NCBI GenBank assembly: GCA_013350335.1
Contig: CM023542.1
Span: 3,402,025 to 3,466,024 of the forward strand
Direction: 5' to 3'
DNA length: 64,000 nt
Source of the DNA: Chimonanthus salicifolius
Lineage: Eukaryota; Streptophyta; Magnoliopsida; Laurales; Calycanthaceae
Shown: in pieces, positions 10,868 through 21,539 of the stretch
How the letters are laid out: every line of letters starts with the position of its first letter
Position numbering within the stretch: position 1 is the stretch's first letter
Notes under the pieces: generated by a model
What the model saw: only the letters and a program-made list of their open reading frames with translations
Told to the model about the DNA's origin: nothing
The model's database searches: none
Position numbers and translations under genes: made by a program

Positions 10868-11467
10868 TGTAACGACCCGAACCGAATACAGGGCTTAGGG
10901 TCCAACTCAGTGTGATATTGTCCACTCTGGGCTTCACACACAAGCGAACCCGCACGGATTTGCCTTTGGGCCAGGGCCCACATGGCCGGGCCCAAAACGC
11001 GTCAAATGAGTTAAGAGGTGCGTGGCCTCAAATAAACCCACCATCCTTACCTTTCCAAACCGATGTGGGACTCCCCACAATCAGTGGTGTGTAAGGGGCA
11101 GGGTATCACAATCACCCCCCTAAGGCCTCAAGCCGCCTTCGGCTCGACTCAGCCCAGCTCAACAACACCAGGGAAGGAGGAAAGCCCACACAGTCCGAGT
11201 GTTGAACTCGGCTCTGATACCAATTTGTAACGACCCGACCCGAATACAGAGCTTAGGGTCCAACTCAGTGTGATATTGTCCGCTCTAGACCTCGCACACA
11301 AGCGAGCCCACACAGATTTGCCTTTGGGCCAGGGCCCACATGGCCTGGCCCAAAACGCGTCAAATGAGTTAAGAAGTGGGTGGCCTCAAATAAACCCACC
11401 ATCCTTACCTTTTCAAATCGATGTGGGACTCCCCACATCGGTGGTGTGTAAGGGGCAGGGTATCACA
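10868..11467 (-). mobile_element. Complete TRIM retrotransposon with perfect TSD
   Basis: Two near-identical LTRs (10,868-11,110 and 11,226-11,467; each TGTAACGACCC...GTATCACA as read on the plus strand) flank a 115-bp interior. In the minus orientation the interior carries the Met-tRNA primer site (complement GCTCTGATACCA at 11,211-11,222) and a G-rich polypurine tract (complement CACCCCCC at 11,113-11,120). The 5-bp duplication TGATC is perfect on both sides. At 600 bp with no coding region, this is a textbook TRIM. The small open frames across the LTRs are not genes. It belongs with the TRIMs at 50,225 and 60,474. Confidence 0.95.
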
Positions 11468-11472
11468 TGATC

Positions 11473-12284
11473 ATGCCTTTTAATCTTAGATGAACTTTAA
11501 AAACTAAGTTGATGGTAACATCTAAAAAGTCATTCAAGTTCATCATATTGACTCATTACCCATGAATTACATGATCTAAATAGTTAAAGCCCAAATATTG
11601 AAATACATAAGACTAAGTGAAAGCTAGTGAGGTTTATAAAGAACCTCTAAAAAAATAAGATTTATTAAGATATAGCTTAGAATTCCTAATTTTTAAAGAT
11701 ATGGTGACCCAAAATTATCATATCCAAGCCCAAATGAGCAAAATCAAAGCTTTTGTGCCATGCGACTTAGGACTCAATATATTAAGGCATTCATGTTTTG
11801 TAATAGAAGAAAATAGGCTCTATAGTTTGTACATCTAATGGTCATAAGATAAGTATTGAAACACTGACTTAAGCATTTTTTCATATGTCATGTAATAAGA
11901 ATCAACCTATGTTCAGAAGATAATGGTTAAAAGAATCCAATAAAAATGGCAAAATGCAATTCTATCTCTACATAAAATGTAGCTGAATGAGTTTCTGACA
12001 CGTCTTATATTCGTAGAAATCATTTTTCAAATTCCACTTTATCGAAATAGACTGTAATAAAAAATGATCATATGTTGTCATCCTCCTACTAATTTTCATG
12101 AGGACGAATGAATGTGCTCTACACCAAACTTTTGCGTAAATTTTCACCAAGATTGAATCTATTCCTCTACCAAAGTCAGGTTAGAGAACGATAGGAAGAA
12201 AAGGTTTACCTATTCCTTTATCCATGTGATATGACTTGCCTCTTGGCATGATTCCATTCGAACCTTAGACTCAAAGGGAAGAAG
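11473..12284. other. Spacer, no gene seen
   Basis: AT-rich DNA. A 60-codon minus-strand frame at 11,968-12,150 shows no family features, and no repeat ends were found. Confidence 0.45.
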
Positions 12285-12701
12285 ATGAAAAAAAAAAAAT
12301 TGTATAGCACAAATGAACTTCGAATAGAAATAAATGAAATGAATGATTCTCTCTCCATTGAATATAGTACTCTTCCATCACAAACCTTAGGCAGGGATGA
12401 GATAGGACTAAGTTACTTGGAAAATCTGAAATTAAAGGAATACTTACGAAAGAAATACGCCAATCATGTACTAGTAAAAGGAAGGATAAAAAAACTCCAA
12501 ATTGAAGCGAAGTGGATTAAATTTAACCTGATGGAGGGAAAAAATGACAATACAAGTGTAAAATTTGAGTTAGTTATTGACACTCTTTGGTGCATTACAT
12601 ATTATAAGATATTATACTTCCATTCACAATTATATCAAGTTTTTGCCTTTCACCTTTCACAAAAGAAACAACTCCTTGCGTTGTCTGTATATTTTTTTTG
12701 A
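12285..12701 (+). CDS. Unrecognised 138-codon open frame
   Basis: An ATG frame of 138 codons that is lysine-rich in the middle (KLKEYLRKKY, GRIKKLQIEAKWIK). I recognise no domain. It borders a degenerate LINE and has no visible promoter or introns. It may be a decayed retroelement or gene piece, or simply a fortuitous frame in AT-rich DNA. Confidence 0.15.
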   Translation: MKKKKLYSTNELRIEINEMNDSLSIEYSTLPSQTLGRDEIGLSYLENLKLKEYLRKKYANHVLVKGRIKKLQIEAKWIKFNLMEGKNDNTSVKFELVIDTLWCITYYKILYFHSQLYQVFAFHLSQKKQLLALSVYFF

Positions 12702-13160
12702 GCAGTAATAGAAAAATTCATTAAGAGAGAATACAAGAAAGATACGTAGAAAAATTAAAGAGTCTAAGAGAATTAGACTGAAAAAGGGAAAGGAAAAAGA
12801 AGACAACAAAAGAGAAAGTCAGAGAAGAAAAAAGTCTGCAAACTCATTGTCGACTCCTAATTTGGTGAAATAATCCGCCATTCCATTAGCCGAGCGATCC
12901 ACTTTGGAAAAAGAGACTTCCAATTCGCTTGCCAAGTCTTGCACCTTTCTAACCATATTAACCAAACTTCAAGGAGGGCGCCTCAACCCTGACACCCTAT
13001 TTGATAGCATTTGACGAATCTCCTTCAATGATGAGAGAACCAATACCGTGATCCTTCCAAATGATTAAAGTTTTTCTTATACTAAGGATTTCCGCCACGT
13101 TTGAGTCCAAATTACCGACCTATTCGTTGAACATAATGGTAGTTTCTCCTAAATGGTTCT
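12690..13160 (-). pseudogene. Degenerate LINE: RNase H end
   Basis: On the minus strand, phrases typical of the C-terminal RNase H domain of plant LINEs can be read between stops: GIGSLIIEGDSSNAIK, then VDRSANGMADYFTKLGV. The plus-strand T run at 12,690-12,699 is its poly-A end. In-frame stops and a shift show it is dead, and it is 5'-truncated. Known: in plant LINEs RNase H follows reverse transcriptase and removes RNA from the hybrid. Confidence 0.75.
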
Positions 13161-13340
13161 GTATATTGGAGAGGGAGGAGAGATTTTGGGGTCCCATAAC
13201 TGGCCTCTAAGCAGTAACATTGACAATTGTTCTTCTCTGATTGGTCTTCATAAGTAGCTTCATTGTTTGGTTGAGAAAAACTTACTCCTGAAGCATATTT
13301 TTACAGCAACTAAAAGGCTTTTAGCATGCTTCACAACATT

Positions 13341-13675
13341 TCTATTGATTGGCATAGTTGCACTCTCTTATCTGCTACAAAAGCTATCCTTCAGTGCCTA
13401 TCTTGCACTACAAATTGCTTTACCCCTTTGCCGCATCTAGGAGGTTGTACCTAAGAGCTCTATCTTGCCTGAGAAATATTCCTGAAGATGGAGGTGTCCT
13501 AAGTTGTCCCTGATTTTTATCTTGCTTTGGCGGCCCCTCTTGGGTTGTGGGTGTTTTTCTTATTGTGTCTTTGGGCACTTTCCGTTTCCTTTTCTTTCTC
13601 TTTTTCTTTCTGTTTTCTCCCTTTAAGTGCTTAATATACTTACCTTTTATTCAAAAAATAATAATAATCTCAATG
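13341..13675 (+). mobile_element. Probable LINE 3' tail (plus strand)
   Basis: A T-rich, non-coding stretch ends in TTTTATTCAAAAAATAATAA, the simple-repeat end style of plant LINEs. No domain is readable in it. The call rests only on the tail style. Confidence 0.3.
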
Positions 13676-14310
13676 CCTCTAAATAGTCATTGGAAGACCC
13701 ACAAATTTTTTTTTTTTTTGAATAGTTCATATAATATATTAATAAAAAAAACTGCAGAGATGCAATTACATTACAGAAACAGAAAAGGCAATGTGAATTA
13801 ATAGAAAGAAGTAGCAATGTGACTTCATTTCTTCGCCATTAAGGAAAAAATATATATTATGCTTTTTGAGTTTAAATTCCAATATGGTAAGAAGCACTTA
13901 ACTTGATTATATTTTTGTGAAAATGACTCGTAGGGTTACTTTGGTGTTTGGTTTGATCAAGTTGATGGCCCTTTTTCTCTCTCTTTCACATGCTTTGGGC
14001 CATTATCTAGTTATTCTTTTGAAGTCTAATCGACTGTTTCCATCACCATTTTAGGCCAATAAGCCCGTTGATACTTCCACCGGCATTATGGGAGACCTAG
14101 CAAATTACTGCTTTTTAACCCTACATTACCAGAAAAATATTTTTCCATGCATAGCCTATGTACCCTCTCCTTGTTACACCCCATCTACCTTCATGAATCA
14201 TATCATATTCAATTTGAATCCATGTGGATTTGATTTTAGTGTTCGATTGAAAATCCATGCAGAACTGATTCCATTTTGACCGTTGATTTTTGGACCTTTG
14301 AAATCATAAC

Positions 14311-14393
14311 TTTTAAAATTCAATAAATCTAATTTTACATAAGAAGCGTAATTTTTAAAATTCAATAAATCTAATTTTATATAAGAAGCATCA
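14311..14393 (+). repeat. 42-bp tandem duplication
   Basis: Two copies of a unit with TTTTAAAATTCAATAAATCT begin at 14,311 and 14,353 with few differences. It lies just upstream of a MITE and is non-coding. Confidence 0.75.
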
Positions 14394-14435
14394 TCCTAAA
14401 GATACGTTTGAACTCACCTTTATGGCCCCATAAAG

Positions 14436-14878
14436 CAAAGGTCAAAATATCGGCCGATACATATCGTATCGGCCGATATGTATCAGTATCTTAATACCGA
14501 ATGATATCGGCCGATACGATATATATCGGCCGTACATAAATATTATCGGCCGATATGGCCGATATTCGGTCCTAAATATCGGTCACAATATCGGCCGATA
14601 TTGATAAATATCGGTATTTAAAATTTTTTTTTAAAATTTTTTTTTTAAAAACACCGATACGGTTTTTCAAGGTTTTTCCACGGTTTTTTGCGGTTCTTCA
14701 TGGTTTTTAATGGTTCTTTCGATATGGCTTTCACGGTTTTTTGCGGTCCTTTACGGTTGTTTTTTCACGGTTCTAATATCGGAGGAGAGAGAAATGCCGA
14801 TATCGGAGGAGAGAGAAAATTATCGGCCGATATTTGCATATTGGCCAAAATATCGGCAGGGGCGTTTTTTGATCCCTG
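14436..14878. mobile_element. hAT-like MITE, TATCGGCCGATA family, copy 1
   Basis: The ends are CAAAGGTCAAAA and, inverted, CAGGGATCAAAA. It is flanked by perfect 8-bp duplications CCATAAAG (14,428-14,435 and 14,879-14,886). The interior holds about six perfect TATCGGCCGATA palindromes plus variants. It has no coding capacity; the short frames at 14,688-14,910 are incidental. The 8-bp duplication and CAGGG-like ends place it with hAT-derived MITEs. Confidence 0.88.
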
Positions 14879-14886
14879 CCATAAAG

Positions 14887-17065
14887 TCTAAGTGCAATTG
14901 TTGCTCGTGAGGGAGGTTGCATAGGAAAAACTGATTATATACTAACAGCCTCATCAATCATCACCATGTACAAATTATGGCCTTATATCAGTGGAACTCC
15001 AAGTAATAAATGGATGGAATCATGGTTATAGATGTGGGTATCGGCTCTATAAATCCGATATTTGATTTGTATCAGTGTATCAGCTGCTGCATCATAAATA
15101 TGAAATTCTAAAAAGTACAAAGATGTAAAAAAAAAATCAATGAAATCAGAAACTTTTAGGTGGCAAATGGACAAGTAATAAAGGGGGTGAATGATATGAG
15201 CATTGGTTTCAGTTTTCCATTTTTCTGATCCAGTGACAACCTCAGACATGGGTCTATTCTTAAAATTCTTGACAATCAAGTGTTTTCTTGAACAGGTGAT
15301 TTACATAGCATTTCTTTTCTGGAATGTTACTTGAACATCTGAAATTCATTTTAAATGGGCGACTGAATATCCAACTCATTGCTATGTTGAAATTTTGGAG
15401 AAAAAGTTTAGAGACAAGTAACTAAAGAATTAATAGAACTAAGACAAAATATATAAAGTGTTAACTTTAACGGAACTGAAAAAAAAAAAAAAAAGAGGAT
15501 GATATAGTTAAAATTGAAAATGGCGTAATTCTGGACTGAGACAAGTTTATTTACTTGAACTCTATGATAGAATTGTTGGGTATGGCTCGATTTGGAGCTA
15601 AATTTGACTTGCAGAACAATTATTCAAATGGGTCTAAGAAACTTTACTTGGTACAATAATTTATCTCTGAATCATGTAACTTTGACATGAGAGGTAAAGT
15701 GAAACATTCAAAAAGCTAGATTAAAGAGGAGAATGTTGAGACAGATGATTCCAAGTTCATCTTGGATGAACTAAAATTTGGATTTGATGGAAAGGAATTA
15801 AATCTAAATATTCCTTTTAGAGCATCTTAGACTTTGGGAGTGAGTGTGTTTCTTAATTTTTCTAGGATTAACAAATAGGAGAGGTACATAGAATACTTAC
15901 TTTTTAATAAAATGCATTAGAATAAAGGGGTGGGTTCTTATCCAAAAGTGATATGAATCTTTTTTACAAAAGATAGAGAGATTTCCATGTTTGAGAGTGA
16001 GTTTCTTTAGACTTTAGTTCTCTCATCTCAAAGAAGAAACTTGGTCTTATCTATTAGTTGATGTCATTCTATGCTTTGAATACAATAATCCATGTTAATT
16101 CTCAACATGACCTTCAACTAATTAAATTTAACCTTAAATAGAAAATGTAATCTATTGTGGAATCATTTAGAAGGTCACACGGTTCAAATAATTCATGATT
16201 GATTGATTCGAATTAGAAGAGAAAGGTGGGAAGGTTGGGCTAAATTTTCATTCAACTGAAGTCTTACACTGATTTCTAAAAACTAAGACCAAGCTCACAA
16301 CCTTAGAAAACACCCAAGCCTTGTCTCGATTTGGGTCATTTTGGACTTGGGTCAGCCTTTCTCTCATTCTTGGCCCAAGCCTTAAAGAGAGCCTCTATCA
16401 AAATCTATGGATTCCAATTATGCTTCGCTTTAGCAATAAATATTATATATACAATTACAAATATATCATTAATGTAGTTAAGGTAGAGAGGACTACCAAG
16501 GGACTGGAGCAAGTCTGGACAGGATTTTAGAGTAATTTTTTTTTTTAAAAAAAGTTACATTTTTAGAGTAAATTTAATATTTTCCTTTTCTTAGCTTGTC
16601 CTCTTGAGAAGGTTTTCATCCCAATTACTATTCCATGACCATGACTGGTCTCCAATGCAAATGAATATAAATAAACAGAGCCAATAATATTCTTAAGCTA
16701 GGAGCTATAGAATCTAGCTAATATGAGCAAAAGGGAGTAGTTTAAGCCTTTTAAGGACTTAGACAGACATAATCATAAAACCAAAATCCCTAATCTTTGC
16801 AAGAGCCAATAAGCTTCATTTCGAATTTATTCCTTTTAATCTTGGTAACATGGAAACCCTTTAATCTGTAAATGAAGACCCTTTTGGAACTCAAATCACA
16901 TGGCTTTCTGGGATTTTGAATTTTTGATACTGCCTTCCCTTTTTCTAATTTTTTTTCCTCTTTATTGTAAGCCACTGGCTTTCAAGATTGTTTAACGATT
17001 TCACAAGATTGTCGAACTACCTGGTGGAAGTGGTTGGACTTTCAGATTTTGAATGGTCTTGATGG
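14887..17065. other. Spacer, no gene seen
   Basis: About 2.2 kb without recognisable coding sequence, RNA gene or transposon ends. It includes a poly-A run near 15,480. Open frames are under 100 codons and unremarkable. Confidence 0.45.
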
Positions 17066-17073
17066 GCTTGATC

Positions 17074-17380
17074 TAGGGGTGAAACCTGAACCCGACCCAC
17101 ATGACCCGATCCGGGAAATCAATGGGTTTGGATTTATTTATTTGTATATTTCGGGTGGAGACGGGAAAATATATTTCCACATGAATTCGGGTCGAGTTGG
17201 GTTGAGAAATTTAAAATCAACCCGACCAGACATAACCTGACTCGACCCGAGTGCACCAAGTTATAAAACAATACTCGGGATGACTCGGGACAGAAATTCG
17301 AGTTGGGTCGGGTTGAATATTTCGAGTCGGGTCGGGTTCAATAAATTTTGACGTGGGACCCGACTCGAGTTTCAGCGCTA
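17074..17380. mobile_element. hAT-like MITE, GGGTCGGG family, copy 2
   Basis: The ends are TAGGGGTGAAAC and GTTTCAGCGCTA (inverted). Flanks GCTTGATC and GATTGATC match at 7 of 8. The interior is rich in GACCCGA and TCGGGTCGGG. It has the same architecture as 10,270-10,600. Confidence 0.85.
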
Positions 17381-17388
17381 GATTGATC

Positions 17389-18572
17389 TGTTCGTGGCTT
17401 TGGGCAGTTGAGAAGATTGGATTTGGACTGGACTGGACTGTCTACAACACAAGTTTGGATCAAAACCAATCCAAACCAACTGGTTTATCCAATTTTCAAA
17501 GGACTAAAACTTTTTGTTATTCTATTTCCTTTCTTCTTCTTATTCGAAAACCCAACAAAGTTTGAGAAATTTCAAACACAATTGGCTAAATATCCATGCT
17601 AACGGTTGGATCTTCAAGACCATTTCAAGGCAGAAGTTCAATCCCTAAAAGCTCGGCCCAAGTTCTGTTAAATTGGTACATATGGTAATTACTCAGCGTG
17701 CCATTCTTCGGCCTAATATCTATTCTAGTCAGCCCTGACAAGGTCCGAGTACCATGGGCTGTATTTCAGCATGTATTTTAACCATATGGACTTGTTTGGA
17801 TCCATTTACACAGAAAGGGTTACAGGCCTTGCTTTAGCATTGATTGGCCCATTCCAAACTCATGACCTTGTTAGCCATACCCCAAATGTACTTTTCTTCA
17901 TCTGTCACTTGACGTTATGATAACATATCAAACTCAAGGATGGAAACCATGAATCAAGGATGTCTACAAGTGAGGATCCCAAACTCTTTTCTAGATACCG
18001 GGTCAGACAAGCATAGGTCTTCTCCAGGCCCATATATGTGGAGCAAGATCAACTGTTTATACTATAGGCCCGTGTGGGGCTGGGCCTACCAAGCAAAATA
18101 GTTATCCAGATTGTTTGGCCTGATTAATATTTCTCTTCTAAGAGGTTTTTTATAGAGATTTTGTAGGAATTTTCCTTTTAATTTTGAGCGTTCTTTCCAA
18201 ATTGGGTCGGACTTGGCCCAACATAATCCAGACTGACAGATTAGCATTTTCAGGCTGGTCAGGACTCAGGATCAACCATGGTTGAGTGGCTTGGACCCGA
18301 CATTTTGGTTTTAAAGAAAAACCGGCATATATTCTAATGGGCTATAACTAAGGCTTTTCAAGGCATGCCCAAGCCTGGCCAGTTTGAACTTGACTTTTTT
18401 TCAGAGCATAAGAATGAGCCCAAAAACCCAATTCCGAGGCCAGATTTTTCTAGGATCTTCAGATAGGCAGAGGGTGCAACGGGTCGAAATTGAAAACCTA
18501 ATTGGATTGCCTAATTTGGAGCTGTAGGTATTCCACTGGAGCTCCTATTAGAATGACTATCACAAGAAACCA
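17389..18572. other. Spacer, no gene seen
   Basis: Moderately GC-richer than its surroundings with many GGCCC/GGGCC words, which suggests old mobile DNA, but no ends or domains could be read. Confidence 0.4.
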
Positions 18573-18580
18573 ATGTAGAG

Positions 18581-18869
18581 CAGGGGTTTAAATATCGGCC
18601 GATACGTATCGTATCGGCCGATATATATCGGTTTTGGATATGTGAATATCGGCCGATATATATCGTATCGGCCGATATTCACAATATCGGCCTTGATATC
18701 GGCCGTATTATATCGGCCCGATATCAAAATATCGGCCGATATCAGCCGATATTAAAAAAAACAAGGAAGAAAGAGAAAAATATCGGCCGATATATCGGCC
18801 GATAACGAAATATCGGTCGACATATCGTATCGGCCGATATATCGGCCGATACCGATTTTTAAACCCCTG
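18581..18869. mobile_element. hAT-like MITE, TATCGGCCGATA family, copy 2
   Basis: The inverted ends CAGGGGTTTAAA match exactly, each followed by one base and ATCGG. Flanking duplications ATGTAGAG (18,573-18,580 and 18,870-18,877) are perfect. By my reading nine perfect TATCGGCCGATA 12-mers occur in 289 bp, in both edge-joined and spaced form. This is the best-preserved copy and the reference for the family. Minus-strand open frames across it (18,708-19,004) are by-products of the repeat. Confidence 0.93.
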
Positions 18870-19121
18870 ATGTAGAGTACATATGGTAACCAAATCACTT
18901 GATGGATCCAAATAATGTTTTCTACCACTGGGTTTTGTGAATTTTCTGAACAGGCTAGGGGAAGGATCAAAACTCCACTTCAAGAAAGAGGAGTATCGGT
19001 TCATGCCCGATGTTCCCTTTTAATAGATACAATTCATCTAGGTAGTGGTGATTTCAAGTATTCGACATAATTTTCAACTTTTTCAGTTGTATCTCTAAAA
19101 GAAAAAGGAAGAAAAGATAAA

Positions 19122-19417
19122 GGGTAGCGATCCTTCCACAGGAGATTTGTGTAACTAAACACGAGAATTAGTGGATTCCCGATTTTACCCTTCACATGAA
19201 TAGTAAAATCGGACATTTCGCATGAACTGTAAAATTTTGACTAGCCGATTTACTGTTTATGTGAATTTCAGCTAGCCTTTATTACTGTTCATGTGAATTT
19301 CGGCGAACCGATTTACTGTTCATGCGAAGGTTTATTCTTCATGCGAATGGTAAAATCGAAAATCCACTAATTCACGTGTCTGATTACATAAAAAAAGCCG
19401 TGGAAGGATCATTACCC
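19122..19417. mobile_element. MITE with GGGTAGCGATCCTTCCAC ends and 8-bp TSD
   Basis: Long terminal inverted repeats of about 70 bp begin GGGTAGCGATCCTTCCAC and, inverted, GGGTAATGATCCTTCCAC. Perfect 8-bp duplications AAGATAAA lie at 19,114-19,121 and 19,418-19,425. The interior repeats ACTGTTCATG and CGAACCGATTTAC. No coding capacity. The 8-bp duplication suggests hAT-type mobilisation. Related copies: 31,026-31,285 and a fragment at 3,735-3,910. Confidence 0.88.
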
Positions 19418-19895
19418 AAGATAAAATATGACATTTATATCATTCTCAAAACTCCAGGAACATGAATTACAAAAACATAAGAAAATAAATAGGGTGATCA
19501 CTCGCGGAATATTATGCAAGGTGCTACTCCATACACTAAGGGAGCCTAGTAAATAGAATAGTAGTGGATCCCTTGAAATGATCTTCTTTTTAGTATAAGG
19601 CTCACTAAAGATCACCTTAATTAAATCATGATTTCAAAGAGAAGAGCTTAAAAGCCATGACTTGGATGTTTTTAATTGTCAACATATGAAAATATTTAAG
19701 AGATACGACATAATTTACTTAAAGAAAACACTTAGTATTAGAAATTAGTAGATTGATAGAATGACAAGACGTATGTGCACTTAAAAACAAGATATATAAA
19801 TTTTGGCTGATGATGTATACATTGAAAAGACTTCTATTTAAATATGTGGCTTGTTATAAATCATCTTAATTTGATCTATAATTAAACGTTATGAC

Positions 19896-20254
19896 TAGGG
19901 GTGCAAAAAACGCCCCGGCCTATAATTCGGCCCATATGATTCTCTCTCCTCTTTTTTTTTTAAAAAATATCGGTATTATTTTATTTTTTCTGATTTAAAA
20001 AATATAAAAAAACCTAAAAGAAAACTGTTTTTAAAAAAAAATATTTGAAAACATAAATATCGGCTGATATCAGCCGATATTTTGACCCGGACCCATCACC
20101 ATTTTGATTTTTTTTTAAAATACCGATATAAATCATTTCAGCCGATATCATACTGATATATTGGTCATATCGACTAAGAGATGGGTTGTACGGCCGATAC
20201 AATACGTATCAGCCGATATTACACGGCTCTTAAAAACCGATATATGTACCCCAA
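19896..20254. mobile_element. TATCGG family MITE, degenerate copy
   Basis: The left end TAGGGGTGCAAAAAACGCCCC shares CAAAAAACGCCCC with one end of the copy at 14,436-14,878. The right end is near ATATGTACCCC. Interior words (ATCAGCCGATAT, CGGCCGATAC) belong to the family. No matching target duplication was found, so the exact ends are uncertain. Confidence 0.6.
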
Positions 20255-20737
20255 TCATAAATTGTTTTACTCAATCAAACTCATTTTTGCAAGTCATATA
20301 TTAGGATATAGATCTTTCCAATGAATTGACCAATACCTCAAGTGGTGGACCCCACACATAGGTTGACCCATATATCAATTCATATTTATCCATCCAGTAT
20401 TTGATTTATTTACAAATGTTCAATGAAGTGACGTACACATGCAGCAATTTTCCTCTTTATATATAAAATCTCTCTTTCAAAACCCATATCATCTCCATTG
20501 ACTCAGACGCATGAAGCCAAACAAACAACATAATTCTATAGAACAGGAGTATACTAAATTAATATAATCAAATACAATAAAAAAAAAAATGGTACAATGA
20601 AAACGTAATCAATGAAAGAAAACAGAGGTCTAAATCCTCAGGCTACATACGTACAAGCCAAGAAAGCCTGTAGAGAAAATAATCAATGAATAAAACATAA
20701 AAAATAGAATAGAATAGAATACAAACAGATAAAACTA

Positions 20738-21419
20738 CTAAAAATCGATGTCGCACTTGGTCCTGGTAAAGTTGGTAGTGGTGCTGCCACTGGATGCCAG
20801 AGGAAGCTTCAAATCGCACTTGAACTTGGGCTTGTACCGATTCGTCTTGATCGGTCCGATCTTGAATCTGATCCTGGCATTGATTTGAACATAAACACTA
20901 AAGATCCCCATTGCTCTTCTCACTGTTGAAATCTGAAACACCAGATGAGGTTAATGCAACCAAGGATTGACCATTGAAAGCAGGGGAGAGCAGAGTGGTG
21001 TTCTTGTGGCCTTGGTAGAAAGAAGGCAGAGTTGTATAACCAAACCTCTGTCCACCATAGGAAGCTGTAGCTTCAAGCTTGTCGTAGTAAATACCAACTT
21101 TCTTGTTTGGGTTCCTCACAGACATGTCAAGTGAAAGATTGTAATATAGGGTGTTGCTGTTATTGAGACTGAATTGGGTGAGCGATGCGCCGTCGACGTA
21201 AACTTTCACCTTGGACGGGCGTAAGACGAGCCAGAGGACGAGAACGATGATGCCCAAGACGACGATGATGGTGAAGATGAGCTTGAACAATGCACTCAGT
21301 ATGCAACATGGACCGCAGCAAATCCCGGTCCCTCGGCCCGGTCTATGGTAGGACTGTTTGGGTGGAACAGGTGGACCATAGTATGCCCCATTCAAATTGG
21401 ATTGCTTTGCTTCAGCCAT
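20738..21419 (-). pseudogene. NDR1/HIN1-like (LEA_2) gene, NHL3/NHL10 type, one frameshift
   Basis: Single-exon NHL gene read on the minus strand from ATG at 21,419. The proline-rich N-terminus (YYGPPVPP) and cysteine cluster (GICCGPCC) precede a membrane segment at residues ~45-67. An LEA_2 region follows with the NPNKKVGIYYDK motif (~103-114) and the family C-terminus TKCDIDF. NHL proteins sit in the plasma membrane and are induced in defence and stress. At about residue 171 the frame shifts and would stop after GDL. The rest, from IFSVYV on, lies in the next frame to TAG at 20,738. One extra base in a GGGG run (plus-strand CCCC, 20,906-20,909) explains the whole shift; without it the product would be 226 residues, normal for the family. 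Either a young pseudogene, a truncated 173-residue protein, or a homopolymer sequencing error. Confidence 0.92.
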
Positions 21420-21431
21420 AGATAGATAGAT

Positions 21432-21439
<8 letters not shown>

Positions 21440-21477
<38 letters not shown>
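21440..21477 (-). repeat. GA/CT microsatellite in the NHL leader
   Basis: About 18 GA units on the plus strand, which read as CT in the transcript, just upstream of the NHL start and after a short GATA run. Probably lies in the 5' untranslated leader. Confidence 0.85.
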
Positions 21478-21481
<4 letters not shown>

Positions 21482-21510
21482 ATTGGTGTGTAGAGGGGAT
21501 GAGGAGAGTA

Positions 21511-21517
21511 ATTTATA
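21511..21517 (-). promoter_or_regulatory. TATA box of the NHL gene
   Basis: CTATAAATTA on the minus strand, about 92 bases upstream of the ATG, with a CCAATTG word directly upstream and a CT tract downstream. This is a standard plant core promoter layout, though not experimentally defined. Confidence 0.55.
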
Positions 21518-21539
21518 GCAATTGGAGATGAGTTTGGGA

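Noticed and set aside
10868..11467. Cassandra-type TRIM with 5S rRNA promoter
   Set aside because: No 5S-like box sequence is visible in the LTRs.
11270..11470. Repeated 60-66 codon ORFs at 10,912 and 11,270
   Set aside because: They are the two LTRs of one TRIM read in the same frame.
18581..18869. CRISPR-like array of short repeats
   Set aside because: Repeats are palindromic, irregularly spaced and lie between transposon ends with a TSD in a plant genome.
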